64,000 nucleotides of DNA from Polynucleobacter sp. MG-27-Goln-C1 (GCF_018881905.1 NZ_JACVPM010000004.1:1-64000); one strand, 5' to 3'. Shown: positions 25,655 through 34,109, numbered from the stretch's first letter. Notes: generated by a model from the letters alone, not told the origin. Numbers and translations are program-made.

Positions 25655-28396
25655 TTACTTGCCTACAGTTTTAGATGACGTTGCAAGACTCTTGCGTTCA
25701 TCAGCCAACTCACCAGCGAGAAAGAGATAGGACAGAATTCGTCTTAAATTCTGAATGGCAAGTGAAAACACCATTTTTGATCCTTGACCATAAACAAAGC
25801 TCACGATCTTGAAGAAATTACTGTTATCTACGATAAATTCAGCGCCTAAGATCACCTCATCGCCATCCTTAATGACACGACGAATAATGCAATCCATCCG
25901 ATGCTGATCTCGTGTGATGCCAGAAACAAAGACCTCAATCAACTCATTATCATTAATCAAAAAGGGTAAATTAACCTTGATGCCCACCCCAGTGAGAGAG
26001 ATATCAAAAGCCCAGCCTTCCAAAGTAGCGTCTAGCTTGGGGAAATAGACTGTCACCATCTGCCCAGCCTGTAAACGAGGGAATGATCTGGCCTGCTGAT
26101 GATCCACCAGGCTAATGGTATGAACTACAGATAAATAAAATAAATAAATAATCCAATTCGCCAGCCCCGTAAACGCATAAATCCAGAAATATGGATTGAA
26201 TAACATGATGACGAAAGTGCCGATACTTTTTGAGATGTACTTAAAGTAACCCGCAGAATTTTCACGAACTGCCCGAAGCCCCAACTTTGTTAATAAATAT
26301 AACTGAAGCTTTGATTGCTTTAATTGCGCGCTAGCATCCCAGATGCGCTGCCAGCGGCCACTATCACCGTAGACAAAAGCTATCGCCTCTGGGCTAGCAG
26401 TTTGTTCGGCAATAAATTGGGTGCCGCAGAAATAATGCTCGCTTTCTTTCTGCATGCGTACCACCTTGGCATCAAATGAATAATGGTTGCCGTAACTATC
26501 AGCAGTAGACAATCTCACCAATTCACCGGCTGTCAGTTTGGTATCTAGTGGCAAAGTAAAGCCAATGCCACTAACTGAAACATCAGCCAAGCTTGCCTCA
26601 ATTGGCGCTTGTTCCGAATGAGCATCACGATGAATTGTGACAGTACCACCACCGCCAATGCGGTAATGAGCTCGAATCTGACGCTTTTCCCAAAAGGCTC
26701 CTAGCGACATCAAACCTAGCCATATATTGATACAGCACCATATTGCCGTAATAATGATGTTGTCATGCCAAATAGGTTCGTAATGCCAGCGTACTGCGGC
26801 AATGCCTATTGAAATTACGTTAATACTGACCAAAATAAACAGTGGGAATGCATCCCAACTGAGCTGCTCTTTTTCCAATAAGAGACCCTTTGGTGTTACT
26901 AAGAACTTCTGCTTCCAAGGGTTCAGAAGAACTGGCATAAGCTCTCGAATCATCCTAAAACCTTTTACGGTCTCGTAAATTTCGGAGAAGAAAATTTGAC
27001 GTGACCCTGCAAAGAAATAAGAAATCACCACGAGAATACTTAAAGCATAAGGCACCGTGAAATCTACCATCTCATGCCAATTAGCTGAGTAGACATTCAA
27101 GCCTAAGATCAAGAAGGCAGAGGGCGCTAAGAAGAAAATATAACGCGCAAATCCAAACAGCCAAGAATAGGATGATGAAAAATAGGCCAGACGCTGAGGC
27201 AGACTCAGTCCTCGCATAAATAAGGGGTTGTAATGCATCAAGATTTGTAGCATCCCCTTTGCCCAACGAGAATGCTGAGTTAAGTAATCCGAAGGAGTCT
27301 CTGGAGATAACCCACAAACCATGGGTTTATTAATGTAGCTACTGTTATAGCCATGCGCATGCAGAATGAGTGAAGTCTCGCAATCCTCTGTAATGGTCTT
27401 AATGGCGATTCCGCCAATCTGCATTAAATACTCGCGACGCAAAAGAGCCGCAGAGCCACAGAAGAAAGCAGAATTCCAAAAATTCATTGCCGGCTGAATT
27501 TTCCGATAAAACATCTCACTTTCATCTGGACGGTTAGATATTCCAGTGATCACGTTGTTTACTGGGGTCTCATTGATGAAGAAGTGCGGCGTTTGAACTA
27601 AGAACATTTTTGGATCATCAATGAACTGCCCTACCGTATTGCTCAAGATATCTTTTGTAGGAACTTGATCGCAATCCAAAATTAAAATAAGGCTGCCATT
27701 GCTATGCTGTAATGCGTGATTGATGTTTCCTGCTTTAGCCTTCTGATTGGTATCGCGCGTGATGTAGTGAACACCAAGATCTTTAGCAAGCCTTCTCAGG
27801 CTATAGTGGCGTCTCCAGGCTTGATGGCCAGTCTCTTTGCTACGACGCTTTGCATGAGTTCCCCCATCATCCAAGATATAGATGTTGAGCTTGTCTTTAG
27901 GATATTGAATCTGAGTGGCTGCCATCACCGTCATACGGACAATGGCTTCAGATTCATCGTAGGTGGGAATAAAAATATCCACAGAAGGATACGACGACTC
28001 ATCTTCAGGCAATGGGATGATTTCACTAGACATGGGTGAAAAATTCACAAACATATCCAGCAGGAACAAAGAGAATCCATAGCACTCAGCCAAAAACAAT
28101 AAGGCCATACCAATGAAATCAAAAAATCCGGTATACATTAGGGTATCAAAAATACGCCATGCCATATAGCGGCAACTAACGAATAGCGCTAAAACAATAA
28201 ATAGCGATCTCCAAGGTTGATTACGGAAATACTTCACCTTAGACATTAAAAAAATAATACAAAATGATCCCCACCCCAGATATAACTGGCCACCAAAATT
28301 GAGTAATTCTTCGGCGAAGAAAATCATCAGGCCGATGCCCAAGGCAAAAGATATGAGACTTGCCGTGATTCTGAAGTGACGATCGCGTAACAACAT
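25655..28396 (-). CDS. bcsA: Cellulose synthase catalytic subunit BcsA with two PilZ domains
   Basis: BcsA polymerises UDP-glucose into beta-1,4-glucan and threads it through its own membrane channel. Numbered from the ATG at 28396 (913 residues), the glycosyltransferase residues are DD at 176-177, DCD at 241-243, TED at 336-338 and the QxxRW motif at 374-378. Eight or more membrane helices surround the domain. Two c-di-GMP-binding PilZ domains are visible. The first is at about 570-680 (RAHYR at 575-579, DVSVSG at 605-610). The second is at about 768-880 after extra membrane helices (RSFPR at 770-774, DISLTG at 798-803). The usual BcsA has one. ATG 28396 overlaps the previous stop as TAATG. 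GTG 28429 and ATG 28423 are alternative starts. No bcsB follows. Confidence 0.95.
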   Translation of the reverse strand: MLLRDRHFRITASLISFALGIGLMIFFAEELLNFGGQLYLGWGSFCIIFLMSKVKYFRNQPWRSLFIVLALFVSCRYMAWRIFDTLMYTGFFDFIGMALLFLAECYGFSLFLLDMFVNFSPMSSEIIPLPEDESSYPSVDIFIPTYDESEAIVRMTVMAATQIQYPKDKLNIYILDDGGTHAKRRSKETGHQAWRRHYSLRRLAKDLGVHYITRDTNQKAKAGNINHALQHSNGSLILILDCDQVPTKDILSNTVGQFIDDPKMFLVQTPHFFINETPVNNVITGISNRPDESEMFYRKIQPAMNFWNSAFFCGSAALLRREYLMQIGGIAIKTITEDCETSLILHAHGYNSSYINKPMVCGLSPETPSDYLTQHSRWAKGMLQILMHYNPLFMRGLSLPQRLAYFSSSYSWLFGFARYIFFLAPSAFLILGLNVYSANWHEMVDFTVPYALSILVVISYFFAGSRQIFFSEIYETVKGFRMIRELMPVLLNPWKQKFLVTPKGLLLEKEQLSWDAFPLFILVSINVISIGIAAVRWHYEPIWHDNIIITAIWCCINIWLGLMSLGAFWEKRQIRAHYRIGGGGTVTIHRDAHSEQAPIEASLADVSVSGIGFTLPLDTKLTAGELVRLSTADSYGNHYSFDAKVVRMQKESEHYFCGTQFIAEQTASPEAIAFVYGDSGRWQRIWDASAQLKQSKLQLYLLTKLGLRAVRENSAGYFKYISKSIGTFVIMLFNPYFWIYAFTGLANWIIYLFYLSVVHTISLVDHQQARSFPRLQAGQMVTVYFPKLDATLEGWAFDISLTGVGIKVNLPFLINDNELIEVFVSGITRDQHRMDCIIRRVIKDGDEVILGAEFIVDNSNFFKIVSFVYGQGSKMVFSLAIQNLRRILSYLFLAGELADERKSLATSSKTVGK

Positions 28397-29088
28397 TATC
28401 GATATACCAAATATATGAGCCATGCCCACAGTGCTTCATAACCCACAGTAAGGAGAAGCACCCCAAAGAAAAGCAACGCAATACTGGCCACTAGCTTCAA
28501 GCCAAAGGAGCGAATAGGTTGTATTTCCAAATCAATTGCGTTGGGGTCTTTATCCAACTTACCCAGATCTACTTCAGTTGGATTCCAAAATATCTCGTAG
28601 GCATTCAAGGCCCTATCTTCGCCAGTTCGTAGAAGCTGCCTTGTAAATCGACAAAGCAGTGATTTTGGATTTTTTAGCAAGGCGTATGCGCCTTCGGAGA
28701 GATAAAGTTCTCCAGCACCAGCAGCGTCAGCCAAAAAGTGAGCTAACTGAATTGAACGCTCCTCTTCCTTAAGGCCGGTAAATGGGTTTATCAGGGAGAC
28801 AATCCCGATAGAGACTAGGCCTATAGGAGTCAAATGATTTTTTGCATTTAACGCATCCACCTCTATTTGAATAGCCATAGCGGCTTGTGTTGCGAAGCTA
28901 ACTTGTTCAAAAGCAAAGATCATTTTTTCGGAATGCTCTTCAAATGCTACCCCACGAAAATCTTTACAAATCCTTGCGATCAAACTTATCAGCTTCTCGT
29001 TAACGGCGTTTTTAGATACCTCATCCGATGACTCCACATCATTCCTAGGAATAATATATGTACAGAAGGCGCTTAAAAAATTTCCCAT
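28396..29088 (-). CDS. Degenerate class III cyclase-like domain with C-terminal membrane segment
   Basis: A 230-residue protein between dgkA and bcsA. Residues about 30-150 follow the pattern of a class III adenylate/guanylate cyclase domain: QAAMAIQIEVDALNAKN, PIGLVSIGIV, RSIQLAHFLADAAGAGELYLSEGAYALL. The metal-binding aspartates and the usual GD and GDxVN signatures are missing, so catalysis is unlikely. One or two hydrophobic segments near 197-230 anchor it in the membrane. It overlaps dgkA by one base and bcsA by one base, so it is made with the synthase. A binding or regulatory role for BcsA is an inference from position only. Confidence 0.7.
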   Translation of the reverse strand: MGNFLSAFCTYIIPRNDVESSDEVSKNAVNEKLISLIARICKDFRGVAFEEHSEKMIFAFEQVSFATQAAMAIQIEVDALNAKNHLTPIGLVSIGIVSLINPFTGLKEEERSIQLAHFLADAAGAGELYLSEGAYALLKNPKSLLCRFTRQLLRTGEDRALNAYEIFWNPTEVDLGKLDKDPNAIDLEIQPIRSFGLKLVASIALLFFGVLLLTVGYEALWAWLIYLVYR

Positions 29089-29432
29089 TAAAAATAGGGT
29101 GACAGGTAACGTATAAAAATTAGTCCAATTGCGACAACAATGATCATGACCGCTGCCGCACCAAGATCCTTAATTTTCTTAATTTCCGGATGCTCTTCCA
29201 GGGTGATCAGGTCACATATTTTTTCGATGGCTGTATTGAGAGCTTCAACTGCTAGCAAGACCAAGGATAAAACGGCAACTAAGACGGTATAGACATTCGG
29301 GCGATAGCAAAAAAAGCCAATGGCGATCGCAGCCAAAACTAGCTCTCTACGTGCAGCCTTTTGCAGTGCGAGCTCTTTGAAGCCATCAACTGCATTGATG
29401 GTTGCATGAATAATATTTCTTTTTTTTTGCAT
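29088..29432 (-). CDS. dgkA: Diacylglycerol kinase
   Basis: DgkA is a small trimeric inner-membrane enzyme that phosphorylates diacylglycerol to phosphatidic acid. The 114 residues hold three membrane helices and the signature EALNTAIEKICDLI with E63, N66 and E70 corresponding to the catalytic and metal residues of E. coli DgkA; the preceding ARREL (28-32) matches the conserved Glu of helix 1. The gene sits inside the cellulose operon, between a GGDEF gene and the cyclase-like gene. As BcsG releases diacylglycerol when it uses phosphatidylethanolamine, recycling of that lipid is a natural role here. Confidence 0.93.
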   Translation of the reverse strand: MQKKRNIIHATINAVDGFKELALQKAARRELVLAAIAIGFFCYRPNVYTVLVAVLSLVLLAVEALNTAIEKICDLITLEEHPEIKKIKDLGAAAVMIIVVAIGLIFIRYLSPYF

Positions 29433-29470
29433 TACTATAGTTTTTATTTGGACCTCAAGCTATTTTAAGC

Positions 29471-30295
29471 CTATTCAGCCCAGATCTCAGTACGATTTCG
29501 ACCCCCTGACTTAGCCTGATACATCGCATCATCTGACATTTTGAAAAAACGCTTCAGAATGACTGCTGAATTGGTTTCACCTACTAAACTTGGATTAAAT
29601 GTCGCTATACCCAGGCTAATAGTGATCGATATGGTTTGAGCATATCCAGCGGCTGTTTCAGTGGCTGAAACGTGCTTGCGCAATCTCTCGGCTAACTGAA
29701 AAGCATCATGCCCAGAGCTCTCTGGCAACACGACAAAAAACTCTTCCCCACCAACCCTGCCAAAGATATCGATTGCTCTGAGCTGCTCCTGACAGCATTT
29801 CACTAGATTAACCAATACAGCATCCCCAATTAAATGCCCATATTGATCATTTACATTCTTAAAGCAATCAATATCCAGCATCAAAAAAGAAATCTCATGT
29901 CCAGTTCGCAAGCTCCTTTTGATTTCCATCTCAGCCCTAGAAAAGGTTTCTCGACGAGAGAGCGCTCCTGTTAGCGAGTCTACTTTTGATAGTTGATCAA
30001 GAATGCAATTCTTCTCTTGAAGCTCAACCAACATCTTTTTTAGCTGGTACATTCCCAGCAAAAGACAAAGCGAGATCGGCATGGAAAGTATGGCATCAGG
30101 AAGGTTAATATGCCCGTTATTTAGAACATGTAATAAAGGGGATATCCGCCTCCCCACCATTAAACCAAGTCCTAGAGCTAAGAAACCGCAAGCTAAGCGA
30201 TATACTTTCGCGCGAAAAAATAAGTCGGCAGCGTATCCGGCGGTGACCAGCTGAAACAATAAAGAAATGGAGTAAAAGAATGCTGCTAGAGCCAT
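29471..30295 (-). CDS. Membrane diguanylate cyclase (GGEEF)
   Basis: A 274-residue protein with three or so membrane helices in the first 85 residues and a GGDEF domain from about 100. The active loop is GGEEF at 182-186 and an inhibitory RxxD site (R173-D176) is present five residues earlier, so it should be an active, product-inhibited cyclase. It follows the GAF-HD-GYP gene after 3 bases and precedes dgkA by 38 bases, placing c-di-GMP synthesis in the same transcript as the c-di-GMP-controlled BcsA. Confidence 0.93.
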   Translation of the reverse strand: MALAAFFYSISLLFQLVTAGYAADLFFRAKVYRLACGFLALGLGLMVGRRISPLLHVLNNGHINLPDAILSMPISLCLLLGMYQLKKMLVELQEKNCILDQLSKVDSLTGALSRRETFSRAEMEIKRSLRTGHEISFLMLDIDCFKNVNDQYGHLIGDAVLVNLVKCCQEQLRAIDIFGRVGGEEFFVVLPESSGHDAFQLAERLRKHVSATETAAGYAQTISITISLGIATFNPSLVGETNSAVILKRFFKMSDDAMYQAKSGGRNRTEIWAE

Positions 30296-30298
30296 GCT

Positions 30299-31522
30299 TT
30301 ATTGCGTCTCAATTAAAGCCTGCAATTCGTTGTCTGAGTTAGGTAGCTCAAAAGCTGCATCCACCACTTTTGCATCTAATTTTGTCCCAGCCTCTGCACG
30401 CACTTCATCCATGGCAGCCGACAAACCTCGTGCAGCACGATAAGGGCGGTGAGTAGCCATCGCCTCTATAGTGTCAGCGACTGCCAAAATTCTTGCTTCA
30501 GGGCAGATTTGTTCTCCCTTCAGGCCATGCGGGTAGCCACTGCCATCAAGGCGCTCATGGTGTTGCCTCACCATATCTGCAATCGGCCATGGGAATGGAA
30601 TGTCTTTAAGGATTTGATAGCCCGACTCTACATGGCCCTGAACCATTAGCATTTCTAGATCGGTCAATCGAGTGGGCTTGGTCAGAATTTCTGATGGCAC
30701 CGCAACCTTGCCTATGTCATGAACCATCGCCGCCATATAAAGCGCTTGAATAGAAGTATCGTCCCAGCCCATTTTCCTAGCAATCGCAGTGGCGATCGAG
30801 GCCACTCTCTTTTGATGACCCGCCGTATACGGATCGCGCCACTCCATTGTTCTGGCCATAGCCTCGATGGTTGCTTTGAGAGCATCAGCCAGGCGCTCCT
30901 GTGTTTGCTCTTTTTCGTGGATCTCGTCATCCAGCTTATGTTGGCGCTCGATAGACCTCAGGCCAAACCCAATTTCTTTTGCCAGACTTTCAAAGAGCTG
31001 AACCTCAGATTCACCAAAAGCATTTGGCACCTTTGAATAGACCAGCAAAACACCGAAGGGATGGAGTTCTCCATCAGGTATTGGGCAACCTACAGCGGAG
31101 CGGATGCCAAATTTTCGAGCCAACTCACGCCAAGAGATAAAACCTTCATCCAACTCCGAGTCCACCACAACACTAGACTTTCCAGTACGAATTACTAAGC
31201 CACCAGGACCCATTCCAGAAATATTTTGATCCGACCAACTCACGACTATATTTTGAATATAAGTAATGGCGGAACCAGCGCCACCCATTACCGTGATCGT
31301 CTTATTGGCATCATCTTCTGCTCTGCCAACCCATGCCAGCACGTACGGGCCTTGGGCCGCAATGGCGCTACAAACTTCTGCAATCAGCAAATCGGTAGAG
31401 TCCGCCCTAGCTAGCGCAGCCGCAGCCTCTGATAAGGCTGATAAAGCCCAGCCCCTCTTTTCCAGCTCCCTTTGTATCTCAGGTGTTGGCAGTTCGATAG
31501 GCTTTTTATTCTTAGTACTCAT
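30299..31522 (-). CDS. Cytoplasmic GAF/HD-GYP cyclic-di-GMP phosphodiesterase
   Basis: A 407-residue soluble protein, first gene of the cellulose operon. A GAF-type sensor covers about 30-195 (VGCPIPDGELHPFGVLLVYS), a short coiled linker follows (195-215), then the HD-GYP domain. The metal-binding HD is H268-D269 (VHDIGKVAVPSEIL) and the GYP motif is at 329-331 (DGSGYPHGLKGEQ). All key residues are intact, so it is expected to hydrolyse c-di-GMP. No response-regulator receiver is present. The divergent alanine-rich gene begins 119 bases away. Confidence 0.94.
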   Translation of the reverse strand: MSTKNKKPIELPTPEIQRELEKRGWALSALSEAAAALARADSTDLLIAEVCSAIAAQGPYVLAWVGRAEDDANKTITVMGGAGSAITYIQNIVVSWSDQNISGMGPGGLVIRTGKSSVVVDSELDEGFISWRELARKFGIRSAVGCPIPDGELHPFGVLLVYSKVPNAFGESEVQLFESLAKEIGFGLRSIERQHKLDDEIHEKEQTQERLADALKATIEAMARTMEWRDPYTAGHQKRVASIATAIARKMGWDDTSIQALYMAAMVHDIGKVAVPSEILTKPTRLTDLEMLMVQGHVESGYQILKDIPFPWPIADMVRQHHERLDGSGYPHGLKGEQICPEARILAVADTIEAMATHRPYRAARGLSAAMDEVRAEAGTKLDAKVVDAAFELPNSDNELQALIETQ

Positions 31523-31641
31523 GTTTCCATTATGGATCTAAAAATGACTTATTTTCAATTCACTTCAGCCTCGGCGACGCATTTCCTTGTCTTTAGGGTA
31601 AAAGTGATGGAATATGACTAATAGGCATACTAAAGAGATCT

Positions 31642-32145
31642 ATGAACGACGACATCGAAAAAATTTATTCCAAATTAATTGCCCTTGAAACAGAGGTGAG
31701 CAATTTGCGTAGTGGCTATTTGGTTATTAATGCACGTTATGCCGAAGCAATTGGAAGTCTGAAGATACTGACTGCCAGCGCGCTTGAGGCCGCTAAACGC
31801 GCTGCAATAGCGGCCGAAAAAGCCTTGTTAGCAGCTAAGAGTTCTGCAACAGCAGCCAAATTAGCGGCATCAGAATCAGTTATCGATGCTGCAGAAGCGG
31901 CGGCAGATGCGGCGGCAGCATCTGCAGAAGCGGCAATTGAGGCAGCAGCAGCAGCATCTGCAGCAGCATCCGCAGCGGCAGCGGCAGTTGCCCATCAAGC
32001 AGAGGAATCCTCAATCAGAGCTTCGGCTGAAGCTGCAGAGGCTACCAAGCGTGCTGCAGACGCAGCAGCTGAAGCAGTACGAATGTCTAACCTTGCCTCA
32101 GAGTCGGCTCGTAATGCTCGCAAAAATATTCAGGCTCCAAAATAA
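31642..32145 (+). CDS. Alanine-rich coiled-coil protein of unknown function
   Basis: A 167-residue protein with no signal peptide. The first 40 residues are a normal heptad-like helix (IEKIYSKLIALETEVSNLR). The rest is extremely alanine-rich, with Lys/Arg and Glu/Ser at intervals, as in a long amphipathic or coiled helix. The core DNA is a GCA/GCG trinucleotide-like repeat around 31900-32000. It is divergent from the cellulose operon. I do not recognise a family; a structural or polymer-binding role is possible, but nothing in the sequence proves one. Confidence 0.65.
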   Translation: MNDDIEKIYSKLIALETEVSNLRSGYLVINARYAEAIGSLKILTASALEAAKRAAIAAEKALLAAKSSATAAKLAASESVIDAAEAAADAAAASAEAAIEAAAAASAAASAAAAAVAHQAEESSIRASAEAAEATKRAADAAAEAVRMSNLASESARNARKNIQAPK

Positions 32146-32458
32146 TTAAGCTCTGGACATTGAAGTAAATGGACTGGCAGTAGCCAACTCATACAACTGG
32201 GTGGTAGTGCTTAGATCTTGATTGACTGTTTATCGATCCACAACTGCAGTACTGCATAACATCCCTATCTAGCAATGCGCGAATGTATTTAGCTTTAACT
32301 AGTGCGTGCAAAATAGTTCCGCACTTCATTGCTATTCCATAGGTGTGCGCTGATTGAAGCCTCTCATCAAGATCCGGAAGGGATCGTGAGTAAATTAGTA
32401 GGCAATAAAAAAGCCTCCCGGAATGCTAATTGGAGGCTCTTCAAAATTCAGAATTTAG
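32146..32458. other. Gene-free interval
   Basis: About 310 bases between the alanine-rich gene and tRNA-His. I see no convincing coding region, only the minus-strand terminator at 32406-32440 that serves the tRNA. The remainder shows no repeat or strong promoter. Confidence 0.5.
32406..32440 (-). terminator. Rho-independent terminator after tRNA-His
   Basis: On the minus strand the stem AGCCTCC (32438-32432) pairs with GGAGGCT (32418-32412) around a 13-base loop and is followed by a run of seven T-equivalents. It lies about 20 bases after the tRNA 3' end. Confidence 0.85.
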
Positions 32459-32535
32459 TGGGGCGAACGACGGGGCTCGAACCCGCGACAACCAGAATCA
32501 CAATCTGGGACTCTACCAACTGAGCTACGTCCGCC
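32459..32535 (-). tRNA. tRNA-His (anticodon GTG)
   Basis: A complete cloverleaf on the minus strand, 77 bases including encoded CCA. The acceptor GCGGACG pairs with CGTTCGC. The extra 5' G(-1) and discriminator C73 that mark histidine tRNAs are both encoded. The anticodon loop ATTGTGATT carries GTG, and the T-loop is TTCGAAC. It is on the same strand as dusA and about 63 bases downstream of it. Confidence 0.97.
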
Positions 32536-32566
32536 ACTGAAGACCTAGATTATAGCTTTTGAGGCA

Positions 32567-32600
32567 AAACCCTGTCAAAAATGCCCTAGATGCAGGGTTT
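32567..32600 (-). terminator. Possible terminator at the end of dusA
   Basis: AAACCCTG (minus strand, 32600-32593) can pair with CAGGGTTT (32574-32567) across an 18-base loop, followed by TTTG. It includes the dusA stop codon. The long loop and short T run make it weak. Confidence 0.35.
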
Positions 32601-33681
32601 AGGCGCCCTCAAATTCAAAAGCTGCCCAATCCCCAAGGCACAAGCTCGCGTCGACAAAGAAATCCAAAATGGCGGCTTTGCTTTGAACTTTGGCCAAAGC
32701 ATGATGGTCTGAGAGGCGTTGGCGCCAATAACGTGATCCAGCCCTACCATGGGCTAATCCTAGAATATGTCTTGTAAACGCGCCAATATAAAAAGGTTTA
32801 CCTATAGCCTGACATTCATCAAACCAAGCCTGCACCTGTTTCACCAATGCAATTTGAATGCGATGCCACTCAGTTTCACTAAAGAGATATCCAGCTGCAT
32901 CTCCATCCGTATTGATCATGTCATCCCAACCCAGTAGAAGCGCTGGAAAATGATAGGCTGCCCTACCCACCATAAAACCATCGAAGTCATTCCAGTGACC
33001 AGCAATTTGATCATTGGTTTCTAGCCCACCATTGAGTAATACTTTTAGATTCGGAAATTGTTTTTGAGCGTCGAGCCGAAGCTTGGCTGCTACTTCATAA
33101 CGTAATGGTGGTTTGCTGCGATTTTCTTTTGGGGACAAACCTTTGAGAACAGCATTGCGTGCATGAATAGTCACCTGACTTGCACCAGCATCTGCCACAG
33201 CAAGAATGAAGTTCAGGGCAAACTGATAATCCACTTCAGAATTAGCGGCATCCATCGAATCCAAACCAAGACGATGCTTGACGGAGATCGGAGTGTCAAC
33301 GGCCGCCTTCATTGCCTTGACGCAATCAGCAACAAGTTGTGGCTCCGCCATGAGGCAAGCGCCAAATGCTCCGCGCTGAACGCGCTCCGATGGGCAACCA
33401 CAGTTGAGGTCAATCTCGTCGTAGCCCCATTGCTGCGCTAACTCTGCGGCCTTAGCTAAATCAGATGGCTCAGAACCACCCAATTGAAGAACTACGGGAT
33501 GTTGATCTTGTGAATAATCTAAATGGCGTGGCACATCCCCATGAATGAGTGCGCCCGTAGTGACCATCTCGGTATAGAGAACTGCTTCCTTAGTAAGCGT
33601 GCGATGAAAGGAACGGCAATGTCGATCGGTCCATTCCATCATGGGCGCAACTGCTAAACGTTTCTTTGGGGGCTTGCTCAT
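32599..33681 (-). CDS. dusA: tRNA-dihydrouridine(20/20a) synthase
   Basis: DusA is an FMN-dependent enzyme that reduces U20 and U20a in the D-loop of tRNAs. The 360 residues have the FMN-barrel start RLAVAPMMEWTDRHCRSFHR, the substrate-binding YTEMVTTGALIHGD, and the catalytic-cysteine region DLNCGCPSERVQRGAFGACLM. NGGLETNDQI and GFMVGRAAYHFP complete the phosphate-binding part. The extended C-terminal helical domain is of DusA type. tRNA-His lies immediately downstream on the same strand. Confidence 0.95.
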   Translation of the reverse strand: MSKPPKKRLAVAPMMEWTDRHCRSFHRTLTKEAVLYTEMVTTGALIHGDVPRHLDYSQDQHPVVLQLGGSEPSDLAKAAELAQQWGYDEIDLNCGCPSERVQRGAFGACLMAEPQLVADCVKAMKAAVDTPISVKHRLGLDSMDAANSEVDYQFALNFILAVADAGASQVTIHARNAVLKGLSPKENRSKPPLRYEVAAKLRLDAQKQFPNLKVLLNGGLETNDQIAGHWNDFDGFMVGRAAYHFPALLLGWDDMINTDGDAAGYLFSETEWHRIQIALVKQVQAWFDECQAIGKPFYIGAFTRHILGLAHGRAGSRYWRQRLSDHHALAKVQSKAAILDFFVDASLCLGDWAAFEFEGA

Positions 33682-33769
33682 AGACTTCAGTAAAAGGAGG
33701 AATTAGATGGCATTTTAAATGGATAAGGGCAACCGAAGCTGCCCTTACTGATATCGCTTTAGAGCTAAG

Positions 33770-34018
33770 TTACTTTGTAAGCTTTGCCTCTAACTCCACC
33801 GCGAGATCCAAGGCGCCCATATAGCCGGACTTGAGGTGACTTGGCAAATCAGGGTCACCCACCATAGAGCCCAAAGTTTCCACCAAGCTAAAGACCAAAC
33901 CCTTGGCAGCACTTGCTGCAATCGTATTGTTTGCTACAGCCTCATCAATGTGATTAACGGCATCTAAGAAATAGTCATGCCCTGGAAGGCCATCTGCCCC
34001 TAGAATTTCTTTGCTCAT
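33770..34018 (-). CDS. Small conserved-looking protein of unknown function
   Basis: An 82-residue acidic helical protein (GHDYFLDAVNHIDEAVANNT ... AAKGLVFSLVETLGSM). It has no signal peptide, cysteine or recognised motif. It has a proper ATG and stands alone between dusA and a GGDEF gene. I do not recognise the family. Confidence 0.6.
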   Translation of the reverse strand: MSKEILGADGLPGHDYFLDAVNHIDEAVANNTIAASAAKGLVFSLVETLGSMVGDPDLPSHLKSGYMGALDLAVELEAKLTK

Positions 34019-34109
34019 TTGTACTTTCCTATTAAGTGGTTCTTTACAGCATTAAGTCCACTTTATAGAAATCTCAGGGATATGGGTGGAATTTCTTTTG
34101 ATGAGATGC

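Noticed and set aside
31886-32149. Gln-rich frame overlapping the alanine-rich gene
   Set aside because: It is the +1 reading of the same GCA repeat and has no independent start region.
32329-32523. Open frame running into tRNA-His on the opposite strand
   Set aside because: It spans the tRNA and its terminator; not coding.
33725-33746. Hairpin AAGGGCA/TGCCCTT between the 82-residue gene and dusA
   Set aside because: Only 7 bp and no T-run on the minus strand, so I did not list it as a terminator.
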